This document shows, piece by piece, positions 17,965 through 27,018 of a DNA stretch of 64,000 bases. The notes under the pieces are model-generated. The model searched no databases and had not been told where the DNA came from. It saw nothing but the letters and a program-made list of their open reading frames with translations. The stretch comes from Alkalihalobacillus sp. AL-G. GTDB lineage: Bacteria > Bacillota > Bacilli > Bacillales > Fictibacillaceae. The stretch spans positions 3,410,001 to 3,474,000 of the forward strand of contig NZ_CP094656.1 in assembly GCF_030643805.1 (NCBI RefSeq). The letters run 5' to 3'. The translations under genes were made by a program, and so were the position numbers. Within the stretch, counting starts at the first letter, position 1; the number at the start of each line of letters is the position of its first letter.

Positions 17965-18801
17965 TCACTTTATACCAGTTTGTGTAATTCCTTTAATGAG
18001 CTGCTTTTGGCCGATCAGGAAAATGATCAGAATCGGAATCGTAGCGATCGAAGTCAAAGCCATCAACTTTCCGTATGAGGACACAAAGCTTCCTTGCTGC
18101 ATAATCGCTATTCCAGTCGTGATCGTCCGCATCTCAGGCGAGCTTGTTGCAACTAACGGCCATAGGAAATCGTTATAAATCGTCATAAAAGAAAAGATTC
18201 CGAGTGTCCACATGATAGGCCGTGCTGAAGGTAAAACGACTCTTAGGAAAATCTGCCACTTATTCGCGCCATCTAAATGTGCCGCCTCCTCCAGTTCCTT
18301 TGGAAAGCCTCTGAAGAATTGAAACAAAAGGAACACGCCGAATGCATTGGCGGAATACGGAAAGATCAGTGCTGCATAAGTGTCGAGCCAACCAAGATTA
18401 CTAAATTCCAAATACAAAGGAAGGAAGGTGATCACCCATGGAATCATCAGAGTGCTGATGAAAATCGCAAAAAGGGTTTTCTTGAACGGTACATCCAATC
18501 TTGCTAATGCATAAGCCGCAAGTGAATCTACAAAAACGATAAGCATCGAACCCGCAATACCTACAAACACGGAGTTGAACATCCATTTTACAACAGGTAC
18601 ATTCAAACCTTCCCCAAGCAACGTATACGTATAATTTTCCAAAGTGAACTCTTTCGGAAGCCAATTCAACCCGCCAGCAATTGCTTCAAAGTCATTTTTA
18701 AAGGACGTTGAAAGCATCCAAAACAGCGGAATAATGAAAATGAGAGCAATAAGAGATGCCAGAACTAATAAGAAGATCGTTCTCCCTTTTACTTTCATCA
18801 T
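17965..18801 (-). CDS. Carbohydrate ABC transporter permease (MalG type)
   Basis: 278-aa inner-membrane permease with six predicted membrane segments. The EAA loop ELEEAAHLDGANKWQIF, which contacts the ATPase, is typical of the CUT1 MalG subfamily. It overlaps the MalF-type gene by four bases (ATGA), indicating translational coupling. No ATPase gene is present in the operon, so a shared MsmX-type ATPase is expected. Likely substrate is a galactose-containing oligosaccharide, by context. Confidence 0.92.
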   Translation of the reverse strand: MMKVKGRTIFLLVLASLIALIFIIPLFWMLSTSFKNDFEAIAGGLNWLPKEFTLENYTYTLLGEGLNVPVVKWMFNSVFVGIAGSMLIVFVDSLAAYALARLDVPFKKTLFAIFISTLMIPWVITFLPLYLEFSNLGWLDTYAALIFPYSANAFGVFLLFQFFRGFPKELEEAAHLDGANKWQIFLRVVLPSARPIMWTLGIFSFMTIYNDFLWPLVATSSPEMRTITTGIAIMQQGSFVSSYGKLMALTSIATIPILIIFLIGQKQLIKGITQTGIK

Positions 18802-19784
18802 GCATCCCCCTTTCTCACATTACTATTGGAAATTTTATATTGGACCAATGAAACGACAATCATGATCAACGACATCATGATCGCCATCGCCGATGCGGAC
18901 CCAAGCTGTCTTTGTTCAAATGCTTGCTCCACGATTCCCATCAATAGCACTTCTGTTGAATCACCAGGTCCGCCCCTCGTCATTAAATACGGTTGACCGA
19001 AAATATTGAAGGACGCGATTGTAGAAGTGATTACAACAAAGAGCATAATTGGTTTAATCGTTGGAAGCGTAATATGTATAAACTTTTGCCACGTTCCAGC
19101 TCCGTCAATCGCAGCAGCTTGATAAAGCTCTTCCGGTACTTCGTTCAACGCATTGATAAAAATGATCATATTAAAACCTAACGTCCACCAAACTGTCGCT
19201 CCAACAATTGAAATCCAAGCAAATGGTTGGCTCGTCAGCCATGGGACCGGATCAAATCCCAGCTTCATGAGATAATTATTGATTAATCCTGAATTCGTAT
19301 CCAACATCCATAGCCAAATTATCGAGATTACCGATACGGAAATCGCGTAAGGAATAAAATACAGTGTTCGAAACAATCCGCGAATCTTACCAGGGAGGCT
19401 ATTAACTATAAGTGCAAGCCCTAAGCCAACTACAACAAGTAAAGGTACGGAATAAATGACAAATTGAACCGTATTCCATAAACCGGAAAAGAAAATATCA
19501 TTGATGATGGAATCTCTATCGAATATTTTTTTATAATTTTTGAGCCCTGTGAAAGGACGATCCGATGCTAACAATCCATAATCATGGAAGCTAATATAAA
19601 TCCCATAAAGCAATGGAATCAGCAAAAAAGAAACGAACATGATCAAATAGGGCACAACAAACAAAGAAGAGGTAAACTTCGATTTGCTTTTACTAGTTTT
19701 CCAGATTGGCAGTTTCGGAGGTGATTTTCGTTTATCCGTCAAATCAGTTGCCATCTGTGGTTTTGACCGCTGTTCCATGTTCAT
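18798..19784 (-). CDS. Carbohydrate ABC transporter permease (MalF type)
   Basis: 328-aa CUT1 permease with a hydrophilic N-terminal leader of about 40 residues followed by six membrane segments. The EAA loop reads ELYQAAAIDGAGTWQKF. GGAGGGG precedes ATG 19784. It lies 140 bases after the binding-protein gene, with a hairpin in between that probably lowers permease expression relative to the binding protein. Confidence 0.92.
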   Translation of the reverse strand: MNMEQRSKPQMATDLTDKRKSPPKLPIWKTSKSKSKFTSSLFVVPYLIMFVSFLLIPLLYGIYISFHDYGLLASDRPFTGLKNYKKIFDRDSIINDIFFSGLWNTVQFVIYSVPLLVVVGLGLALIVNSLPGKIRGLFRTLYFIPYAISVSVISIIWLWMLDTNSGLINNYLMKLGFDPVPWLTSQPFAWISIVGATVWWTLGFNMIIFINALNEVPEELYQAAAIDGAGTWQKFIHITLPTIKPIMLFVVITSTIASFNIFGQPYLMTRGGPGDSTEVLLMGIVEQAFEQRQLGSASAMAIMMSLIMIVVSLVQYKISNSNVRKGDA

Positions 19785-19836
19785 TTGATCCCCTCCAATC
19801 TCTATACTTATTGATTACGAAAGGTGTATAAAAAGC

Positions 19837-19913
19837 AGAGATTGACTCACTGAGTGGTTGATTCTACCCCCATTGAATAGAGGCGAACGAGCACTTTTTC
19901 CGAGTCAATCTCT
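19837..19913 (-). terminator. Intra-operon hairpin between binding protein and permeases
   Basis: Long 12-bp inverted repeat AGAGATTGACTC with GAGTCAATCTCT enclosing about 53 bases. On the minus strand it is followed by GCTTTTTA. Its place directly after the binding-protein stop suggests partial termination or 3'-end protection, giving excess binding protein. Confidence 0.6.
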
Positions 19914-19924
19914 ATGTTTTCTAT

Positions 19925-21181
19925 TTATTGCTGCTCATAAATTTGTTCTGCTTTTTTCTGTGCCTCATTCAGGGCATCCTCTACACTTTTATCACCAAGT
20001 AAAGCAAGGTTGACCGCTTCCATTAATGGTGCAGAAACTTGACCCCAGCCTACGACATCTGGTGAGAAGACAGCATAATCAAATTGTTTCGCAACCTGTG
20101 GCTGTTGCTTCATTTTTTGGAACTCGTCATTTGTATAGACAGCCTTTGAAGCTGGTGCCTGACCGGATTCTGCCCAAGCCATACCGTTATCCCCAACAAA
20201 TTTTAAGAAGTTTGTGATGATTTTTACTTTATCATTATCAGCACTTTTAGGGATGACGAAATTATGTGAGTTGGCAAAAACAGCCTGCTGTTCCGTACCT
20301 AGTTGTGGAACTGGAGCAACACCGAAGTTCAAGCCTGCATCCTTCCACTGCTGAAGCATCCACGGTCCGTTCAAGTGCATTGCATTTTTCCCTTGGACGA
20401 ACAACGTAACTTCACCGTCTTGTTGAACATCTGCAGGTGAAACCTTATATTTTTCAATGAGATCCACTTGAAACTGTAACGCCTCTTTTACTGCATCAGA
20501 ATTAAAATTCACCTTACCATCTTTAAATAGCGAACCGTTGTTTTGCGCTACGATCGTCGGGAAAATGAACTGCTGCGGCCAAAGTGTAGGAACAACATAG
20601 CCATATTGCTGTTTGTCTGCGTCCGTTAACTGTTTCGCATATTCAATAAATTCTTCACGTGTCTTTGGTGGTTCATTCGGATCGAGTCCTGCCGCTTTAA
20701 ATAAATCTTTGTTCCAATAAAACATCAGTGGATGAATATCTAGTGGAACACCATAAAGGCTGCCATCGACAGTAGCACCCTCCCAGGCATTTTCATGGTA
20801 CTGATCCTTCGTAACTTCATTACCGATAATGTCATCTAGATTTTTAAGTACATCCTTTTTGGCATATGTAATGATTTGATCCCCATGCATAATAAGCAAA
20901 TCTGGAACATTTTTCTTATCATTGAATGCTAGATCGATAGATTTATAGTATTCTGATTGGGGTACAATTTGAAAATTCACCTTGTACTTATCCTGGGACT
21001 CGTTGTATTCTTTGACAATTTCCTTCATTTTAGGTCCATCTGGCCCAGAGAATGGTGCCCAGAAGGTGATTTCATTTTTATTACCGCTATCATCGCCGCC
21101 CTCGCTATTCGAACATGCCGCAACGGAAAACATCAGTAAACCAACAACTAAGAAAATGGACCATTTTTTTAATGCTTTCAT
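19925..21181 (-). CDS. Extracellular sugar-binding lipoprotein of ABC importer
   Basis: 418-aa CUT1 solute-binding protein. Signal peptide with lipobox SVAACS (Cys about residue 23). The mature part has typical MalE/MsmE features: ITFWAPFSGPDG, GVPLDIHPLMFYWNKDLF and MHLNGPWMLQQW. GAGGGGG lies seven bases before ATG 21181; an upstream frame extension is not a signal peptide. It is the first gene of the galactoside operon, behind a cre site and an AT-rich operator. Substrate inferred as galactan- or lactose-type oligosaccharide. Confidence 0.93.
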   Translation of the reverse strand: MKALKKWSIFLVVGLLMFSVAACSNSEGGDDSGNKNEITFWAPFSGPDGPKMKEIVKEYNESQDKYKVNFQIVPQSEYYKSIDLAFNDKKNVPDLLIMHGDQIITYAKKDVLKNLDDIIGNEVTKDQYHENAWEGATVDGSLYGVPLDIHPLMFYWNKDLFKAAGLDPNEPPKTREEFIEYAKQLTDADKQQYGYVVPTLWPQQFIFPTIVAQNNGSLFKDGKVNFNSDAVKEALQFQVDLIEKYKVSPADVQQDGEVTLFVQGKNAMHLNGPWMLQQWKDAGLNFGVAPVPQLGTEQQAVFANSHNFVIPKSADNDKVKIITNFLKFVGDNGMAWAESGQAPASKAVYTNDEFQKMKQQPQVAKQFDYAVFSPDVVGWGQVSAPLMEAVNLALLGDKSVEDALNEAQKKAEQIYEQQ

Positions 21182-21218
21182 TGTTTTTCCCCCTCGTTTA
21201 AATTTAAATAATAACGGA

Positions 21219-21233
21219 AGTAACCGCTTACAT
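21219..21233 (-). promoter_or_regulatory. cre site (CcpA) of galactoside operon
   Basis: Minus-strand ATGTAAGCGGTTACT matches the catabolite-responsive-element consensus WTGNAANCGNWNNCW at every defined position. It lies about 38 bases upstream of the binding-protein start, a position expected to cause glucose repression. Confidence 0.75.
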
Positions 21234-21254
21234 CTAACTTTTACAAAAAACACG

Positions 21255-21270
21255 TTAATTAATTAAATTA
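21255..21270. promoter_or_regulatory. Candidate ROK-regulator operator, galactoside operon
   Basis: TTAATTAATTAAATTA is shared with one mismatch by the GH43/ROK divergent region (23492-23507). It sits upstream of the binding-protein gene and the cre site. Assigned to the neighbouring ROK regulator by position only. Confidence 0.45.
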
Positions 21271-21327
21271 TTTAACTAATTGCTTAAATATGAGTTTACA
21301 TGCAATTCACAATAGTGTCAACACTCA

Positions 21328-22407
21328 TTAACGAACTAAAATAGCAGGTCTCAAATACTCTTCACTACCCATCTTTATAACCTGATAAACCCAGCCCCCT
21401 GTGTGCGTTAAATACTCGATCCCTTCTTCATTAACAAGAATCGTATCCTCTGATTTAACTCCAGGCAATGCGGGATTCCATGCAAATGCTTGATTTTCAG
21501 AAACTTTCATTCTAGTTGTTGGTGTCGCTAAAAATTCCCTGGATGAATATCCGGTGAGGCCACCTTGATGCAACAGTTTCCAATCATCTGGATGCCCTTC
21601 TCTTTCATATTGTTGAATTCCCTTTGAAACAATTTCTCCGATTGTGATGCCTGGTTTCGTTGAGGCATTCATGACACTATCGATTCGAGCTACCTTCTCA
21701 GAATTAACCTCTAGGTCTTCTGGCAATGGACCGAAATGTACAAGACGGGTGACGTTGGCTACCAATCCACCGTATTCTGCACAAAGAACAACCATCGCAT
21801 GCTTTTTAAGAGGTTTTGTTGTCGGAATCGGGTGTCTATATTGATAAATCCGATCATCTGTCGCAACGAGTGCTACATTCACATTAATCCCCTGATCGAC
21901 GACCATTTTTGACAATAGCCCCGCAATTTCAAACTCGGTCTGTCCCGGAGAGATTTGTTTACATGTAGCTTCTACAGCTTTTGCAGCTACTTGGCAAAGC
22001 CACTTGTACCTAGTAATCTCGCTTTTTGATAAAGAGGACCTAAGAGGCACAAGGGCTGAATCAACGTTTTCCCAATCATAGAAGGGTGTGTCTGTAACAA
22101 TCCGTTTGCCCTTGCCGTGTTCGATGATACGTTGGTCAATATCATTGAACCAATCTTCTGAAAGGATTTCGAAATCGAATCCTACCTCATTAAGCTCCTC
22201 ATTGATGATTCTGCTTTCTTCCATTTTTGTCGTGATGAGATAAACCTCGTCTATACAGATAAGAAGATCAGCCACCCCTATTTCTGTTGCTTGGACAATG
22301 TGATTCCGCTTCCCGCCTGTCACCCACGAAAAGTTATTTTTCTTTCTTAAAAGGATTCCGTCATAGTCCTGCGTTTTCAAATAAGAACGAATTCTGTTCA
22401 AGCCCAT
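21328..22407 (-). CDS. M24 (aminopeptidase P / creatinase) fold protein lacking metal ligands
   Basis: 359-aa two-domain creatinase/prolidase-like protein. The N-terminal half (YDGILLRKKNNFSW) and the C-terminal pita-bread fold (GQTEFEIAGLLSK, VNEEGIEYLTHTGGW) are recognisable. In place of the two metal Asp residues it reads VVLCAEYGGLVANVTR, with hydrophobic residue and Asn. TIEPG has become AWNPALPG. Only the His (LLHQGG) and the last Glu remain, so metallopeptidase activity is unlikely. ATG 22407 is preceded by GGGGG. It lies 32 bases after the GH43 gene. Such degenerate M24 proteins next to sugar genes have no known function. Confidence 0.75.
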   Translation of the reverse strand: MGLNRIRSYLKTQDYDGILLRKKNNFSWVTGGKRNHIVQATEIGVADLLICIDEVYLITTKMEESRIINEELNEVGFDFEILSEDWFNDIDQRIIEHGKGKRIVTDTPFYDWENVDSALVPLRSSLSKSEITRYKWLCQVAAKAVEATCKQISPGQTEFEIAGLLSKMVVDQGINVNVALVATDDRIYQYRHPIPTTKPLKKHAMVVLCAEYGGLVANVTRLVHFGPLPEDLEVNSEKVARIDSVMNASTKPGITIGEIVSKGIQQYEREGHPDDWKLLHQGGLTGYSSREFLATPTTRMKVSENQAFAWNPALPGVKSEDTILVNEEGIEYLTHTGGWVYQVIKMGSEEYLRPAILVR

Positions 22408-22439
22408 TCCATTTTCCCCCGAGATGTTTTGACGTGTTT

Positions 22440-23429
22440 TTATGTTCCATTCAATAAAGGTGCTTTCTGCTTCGTTTCGCTTGGCACTGAATTCTCCACC
22501 TTTGGCCAGCCGTCTTCCCATATAAGTGGATCAATCATAAGCGGCCTTCTGCTTGCTCCGGTCCACAGTAACGGGTCTTCTTTTTTAATAGCATGGTAGA
22601 TAATCCAATCGATTCCCTCATCATCGGTTACGACTGCATTATGACCAGGTCCGACAAAGGATCCTTCCAGATTTCCTTGTAAAATGACAGTACCACCATT
22701 CTTTAAGAGGGCTTTCCCTGCTTTATCAGCATAAGGACCATTTAAGTTTTCTGAACGGCCAACAGCCACATGATATGTACTGTTTTCACCTTCACAGCAA
22801 GACCCTTGTGAGCCGAAGAAATAATAAAAGCCATCCCGCTTTATGATATAGGGTGCCTCGTACGCATTGCCCGCAACTTGAAATTTTTCACCTGTAACGG
22901 AAAATCCATCTTCAGCTAATTGGATTCCGTAAATACCATGAAAACTCCCCCAAAATAGATAGGGTTTTCCATCCTCTACGATAAAATAGGGGTCGATCGA
23001 ATTCGCAACACCAATTTCTTCACTGGTAAACAGCTTGCCTTGATCTTTGAAGGGTCCTTCTGGTTTATCCGAAACGGCAACTCCGATCCCCGGGTCAGGG
23101 TCACCCCAAATCGAAACCGAATAATAAAGGTAATACTTACCGTTGTACTTCGCAATGTCCGGAGCCCACAAACCACCAGGCTTTTTCCATGATGGTTTCT
23201 CGTTAAAGGCCTCCCCGACGTATTCCCACTCGGTCAGGTTTTTCGATCGAACAATCGGAATCAGCTTCGGTTTCGTTTTTTCACCCCAAGCATCTTCAGT
23301 TCCATAGGCATAATAATAGCCGTCACCTGCTTTCACAATCGAAGGATCTGCAATTACAGGCTCAAAAACAGGATTGGCATACTGATTTTGATGATCCGCA
23401 CATCCACTTACAATCAAAAGTGATAGCAA
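22440..23429 (-). CDS. GH43 arabinan endo-1,5-alpha-L-arabinosidase-like lipoprotein
   Basis: Five-bladed propeller glycosidase of family 43. The catalytic base lies in IADPSIVKAGDGYYYAYG, the pKa-modulating Asp in NSIDPYFIVEDG and the acid Glu in YEAPYIIKRDGFYYFFG. GPGHNAVV is another arabinanase block. It is a lipoprotein (LLIVSGCAD). The coordinates use the first conventional start, TTG 23429, but this has no ribosome binding site. A GGGGGAGG site at 23468-23475 instead points to an in-frame ATA at 23462-23460 that would give a proper signal peptide beginning KFQLAITCF. It is divergent from the ROK regulator. Expected to trim arabinan or arabinogalactan at the cell surface. Confidence 0.85.
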   Translation of the reverse strand: MLSLLIVSGCADHQNQYANPVFEPVIADPSIVKAGDGYYYAYGTEDAWGEKTKPKLIPIVRSKNLTEWEYVGEAFNEKPSWKKPGGLWAPDIAKYNGKYYLYYSVSIWGDPDPGIGVAVSDKPEGPFKDQGKLFTSEEIGVANSIDPYFIVEDGKPYLFWGSFHGIYGIQLAEDGFSVTGEKFQVAGNAYEAPYIIKRDGFYYFFGSQGSCCEGENSTYHVAVGRSENLNGPYADKAGKALLKNGGTVILQGNLEGSFVGPGHNAVVTDDEGIDWIIYHAIKKEDPLLWTGASRRPLMIDPLIWEDGWPKVENSVPSETKQKAPLLNGT

Positions 23430-23491
23430 TATAAAGCACGTTATTGCCAGCTGGAATTTTATATTGTCCTCCCCCTTTCATAGTTTATTAA

Positions 23492-23507
23492 TTAATTAAT
23501 TTAATTA
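23492..23507. promoter_or_regulatory. Candidate ROK operator in GH43/ROK divergent promoter
   Basis: TTAATTAATTTAATTA, with flanking TTATTAATTAA, lies between the divergent genes. A TATAAT at 23518-23523 would be the -10 of the regulator gene, so the site overlaps its -35 region, consistent with autoregulation. It pairs with 21255-21270. Confidence 0.45.
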
Positions 23508-23601
23508 TCTTTTATGTTATAATAGTTTTAGAAAAAAATTCAAGAACTATATTTTGAACGCACCCCGACAATACGTGCGAATTATACTGGGGGGAATGGT
23601 C

Positions 23602-24819
23602 ATGCACGAAGGTCTAAGAGGTAGTTTTCAACTAATGAAATCTCTTAATCGCTCCATTATATTAAATAAAATACGGGTAGAAGGACCTATATCTCGGGCG
23701 GACATTGCAAAACAAATCCAATTAACACCTCCTACAGTCAGTAATATCGTAAAAGAACTGATTGACACTGGATTTGTTTTCGAAAGCAAGCAAGGTGAAT
23801 CCATTGGCGGGGGACGAAAACCAACCTTACTTGAGTTGAACGCAAGGAATTTTTATATTATAGGACTGGATGTTGGACCCAAATATCTCCGTACTATAAT
23901 GGCAGATTTAAATGGGAAGTTAATCGAATCATCAAGTGAAATCATACCGGAATCAGTGACTAATGAAGGTCTAATCGAATTGATGCGAAATGCGATTAAG
24001 AATATTATCGATAACTATCAAAAAGAAAAAGAGAAGTTTATCGGGATAGGTGTTGGAATGCATGGAGCAGTTGATGTTCAAAAAGGGATTTCCCTATTTG
24101 CACCAAGCCTGCACCTTCGTGATATTCCGATAAAGGAAATCTTTGAATATGAGTTTGATATGCTCGTTAAAGTGGAGAATGATGCACGGGCTATGGCGTT
24201 AGGAGAGTCCTGGTTCGGTAACGGCAATGGTTCTAAAAATGTCATTACAATAAACGTCGGGCGAGGTATTGGGGCTGGCGTTGTTCTCGACGGCGAGCTT
24301 TTTTATGGTGAACATTTCATTGCTGGCGAACTCGGCCATATGACGATCGACTTAAGTGGCCCAAAATGCGACTGCGGTAATTACGGTTGTTTGCAAACGT
24401 TAGCAGATGGACCCGCGATTGCCAGACGCGCGATTAAAGAGATTTCAATCGGTAGTGACAGCATACTGACTGATTGGGTAGAAGGAAAGCTTGAACAAAT
24501 CGACGGTGAATTAATCTATAAAGCAGCTGAACGTGGTGACGAGCTTTGTATTAATATTCTAAAGCAAACAGGAAAATATTTAGGAATCGGGCTTACCAAC
24601 CTGATCCATATTCTGAATCCTGAGCGTATTGTAATTGGTGGTGGCGTTTCAAATTCCGGAGAGTTCATACTTGGTCCCCTCAAAGAGACGATACAGAAAA
24701 GAGTATTGACCAATGCCGCTAAAAAAACCGATATTGTTCTTTCGAATTTAGGTGAAAACGGCGGTGCTATAGGTGCAGTCGCTCTAATCTTAGTAGAGAT
24801 CTTTAAAGTAAAGAACTAG
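23602..24819 (+). CDS. ROK-family transcriptional regulator (NagC/XylR type)
   Basis: 405-aa repressor: N-terminal winged helix (about residues 12-65, PISRADIAKQIQLTPPTVSN) and a ROK sugar-kinase-like domain. The ROK zinc motif CDCGNYGCLQT and the phosphate-type loop LDVGPK are present; the catalytic region NVGRGIGAGVVLDG is kept. ATG 23602 lies seven bases from GGGGGG; upstream Met codons crowd the site. It is divergent from GH43 and shares an AT-rich motif with the galactoside operon, so it is the probable regulator of both, responding to a sugar such as arabinose or galactose oligomers. Confidence 0.9.
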   Translation: MHEGLRGSFQLMKSLNRSIILNKIRVEGPISRADIAKQIQLTPPTVSNIVKELIDTGFVFESKQGESIGGGRKPTLLELNARNFYIIGLDVGPKYLRTIMADLNGKLIESSSEIIPESVTNEGLIELMRNAIKNIIDNYQKEKEKFIGIGVGMHGAVDVQKGISLFAPSLHLRDIPIKEIFEYEFDMLVKVENDARAMALGESWFGNGNGSKNVITINVGRGIGAGVVLDGELFYGEHFIAGELGHMTIDLSGPKCDCGNYGCLQTLADGPAIARRAIKEISIGSDSILTDWVEGKLEQIDGELIYKAAERGDELCINILKQTGKYLGIGLTNLIHILNPERIVIGGGVSNSGEFILGPLKETIQKRVLTNAAKKTDIVLSNLGENGGAIGAVALILVEIFKVKN

Positions 24820-24842
24820 ACGTAATAATTAAAGGAACAACG

Positions 24843-24866
24843 GGAATCTGTAAATTCATAGATTCC
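24843..24866 (+). terminator. Terminator of ROK regulator gene
   Basis: Stem GGAATCT with AGATTCC followed by seven T residues, then GTTTTTTT. Confidence 0.85.
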
Positions 24867-24979
24867 TTTTTTTGTTTTTTTATACGACAAAATTATTGGA
24901 GATTTTCCAGAATAAGAAATAAGTTATTAATCCCGCTAATGGTATAATATGTATAACTTTTTGAAAGGAGGAAAGTACG

Positions 24980-25742
24980 CTGATTAGAGTTAAAGAAATT
25001 GAAAATGATTTCACCCATTTGAAAAAGGATCAGATAGGGGGACTGCTGAAATTAGACAAAAAAAATCATAACTACGAAAAAAGATGAGCTTTTGTCAAAA
25101 CTATTAGACAAAGTTCAAGGGGACCATGTTGCGATCAAAGGAATCTATCACAAATTTGCATCTGAATTAGGCCACCATCCAAGCTTTGTTTAAAATCTCG
25201 AAATGCACGAACTAAATCAGAGCAATATGTAGAAAAGACAGAGCTTTTTTACGAGCTGAAAAATGAATCTCTTCAACGTTTAGTACTCTGCCCCTACTCC
25301 TCCGTATCCTTTTACCAACCCGAACACCCGGATAAACTCATGTATTTGAATTTTTGCCCACAACATTTTGAGTTTTGGTGCATAGAACGAGAATTCGACT
25401 ATGTGTCAAAGCGGGACTTTTATCGTAGTGCTCCGTCTGAAATTGATCGAGTATTCTGATTGTATCGTGGAAATCGAGGATGATTACTATTCATTATTTT
25501 TTATTGCGATTCAGTCTGAGGATCTGAAAAAATTCCGTTTTTCCTTCCACACGCCCTACCCTATCGGACAGCACTTTCTCCCACTAAAAGAAACCCTACC
25601 AAAAGGATCCCACCAAGAACAAGAAGGACTATTCCGCTTCGGCCGCACATTGATTGACGAAGAAAAAATTATTTTCACAGAAAAAGAAGTCGTAAAACAA
25701 TTAAAGGAATCCATACAAAAGTTTGATTTGTATTTCTCCTAA
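24980..25742 (+). pseudogene. Decayed gene of unknown function, several frameshifts
   Basis: Coding-like peptide segments run through all three frames in order: IRVKEIENDFTHLKKDQ, then TTKKDELLSKLLDKVQGD ... HHPSFV, then RTKSEQYVEKTELFYELK ... YVSKRDFYRSAPSEIDRV, then LIEYSDCIVEIEDDYYSL ... KQLKESIQKFDLYFS. Each change of frame comes with an in-frame stop. An AAAGGAGG site at 24965-24972 stands seven bases before CTG 24980, where a true start codon would be expected, so the start also looks mutated. Only the last segment (from 25401) forms a long ORF. The family is not recognised. Confidence 0.65.
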
Positions 25743-26651
25743 TCTTTTTTCTCCAATAAATGATATACCCTTCCTTTGTTAGAACCAGTGTGTTTTAAGT
25801 TCATAGAAGCGAAAATTTTATTTGCAGTGGATGGTGATTGGAGTTGGAGAAAATGACGTAGTTGTTGATTGGTTATCGTGGGACTGATTAATAATGCATA
25901 ATCTTCCATAGGAGTTACATGTTCATCTTTTGAGGAATAAAAACAATCATGACAAGACCATCTACCGTTTACCCTTCTCATCTTTTTCATAACACAAACA
26001 GGACAGTAAACACCTTTGAGGAGTTCTGCAGGAGAAATTTGAAATTGACCTAGGAGATCCGGATCATTCTCGGTATGCTGCTTGATAAATTGCTTGCTTA
26101 ATTTGTTGATTTCTTTATTCGTCAGTATTTCATTTGTATACGATGTCTTGAGTCTTTCGATTCTTTCCAAAAGGATGGTACTTCGAATGACGATGTCAGG
26201 AATTTTGATCTCGGGGGATATGGATTGGATTTTTGAGGATGAATTTGCTATGGTGACCAACGTTTTAATTGGAACCGGAGGAATTTTATTACGTTTGAGC
26301 CATTGACTTAGTTGGTGCTTTTGATGTTTTACTTGCTGAACAGGGTCGGAGTAAATTTCTTCTTTTCCCTTGTATTGTTGAATAAGTTGATTATTTTCAG
26401 GATCAAAAATCAGGGTACCTGAAATATTTTTCACCTCAATGATCAGGATAAATGAAGAAGTGTACGATCAAAACATCCATTTGAAAATGGTTTGATAGAA
26501 AGGGAAGCCTGAGGCCATGAAAGATATAGGATCCTTTTTCGGGTAGAAAGCTAAAGTAGTACTCTAACGAACGTTCTCCTCGATAGCCAGCTAGACTTCT
26601 AGCATGCCTTCTTTCTATTAGTGCAGTTTTGGGATGGTTCTGGGGTGTCAT
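25739..26651 (-). pseudogene. NERD-domain (nuclease-related) protein, frameshifted in the catalytic motif
   Basis: Two frames complete one protein. 26651-26436 encodes the NERD start (ARSLAGYRGERSLEYYFSF, HGLRLPF, HFQMDVLIV, with the first catalytic Asp). 26434-25739 encodes NISGTLIFDPENNQLIQQYK and a C-terminal region with a zinc-ribbon-like CPVC ... CHDC. The joining frame FILIIEVKNISG, with the E-x-K nuclease motif, shows a one-base loss near 26445-26460. NERD proteins are PD-(D/E)xK-like and of unclear role in Bacillus. Together with the neighbouring decayed gene it marks a patch of gene loss; the two stop codons overlap convergently. Confidence 0.75.
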
Positions 26652-26818
26652 TCTTAAAAGTGCTTCAAGTTACAGAACAATTAATGGTTTTTGCAGGGGT
26701 TTTTTATTCAAATAATCATTCCTTATAGCATTTAGAATTAAATTTTCTGTAATATCCTATGAAATTCCTTTTTTTATAGATATTTTTATAAAGCCGGTTA
26801 ATCATTCGAGCATAGAAT

Positions 26819-26902
26819 CCGGTTTATCGACCACGGAATCCATTATATCAACCACGAAATGAATTATATCAACCACGGAACACAATATATCAGCCACGCA
26901 TA
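26819..26902. repeat. Tandem 21-bp repeat array, four units (locus 2)
   Basis: Exactly four 21-bp units (26819-26839, 26840-26860, 26861-26881, 26882-26902) with core ATTATATCAACCACGRAA, followed by GTAAAAAAGCCC. Same unit length, number and trailing sequence as at 6829-6911. It fills most of the gap 26652-27018; the rest shows only AT-rich sequence and the LacI-gene terminator. Confidence 0.8.
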
Positions 26903-26982
26903 GTAAAAAAGCCCTGAAGCAGCACGTATTTTCCGGGTATCCCTTTTGGTTCAAGCACCTTCATCCTCAGCATAAAAAAATA

Positions 26983-27006
26983 GACTTGCCAAGATAGTGG
27001 CAAGTC
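26983..27006 (-). terminator. Terminator of LacI-family regulator gene
   Basis: Perfect 9-bp stem GACTTGCCA with TGGCAAGTC, followed on the minus strand by seven T residues. It ends the glucan operon. Confidence 0.85.
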
Positions 27007-27018
27007 ATGCGGTTCACC

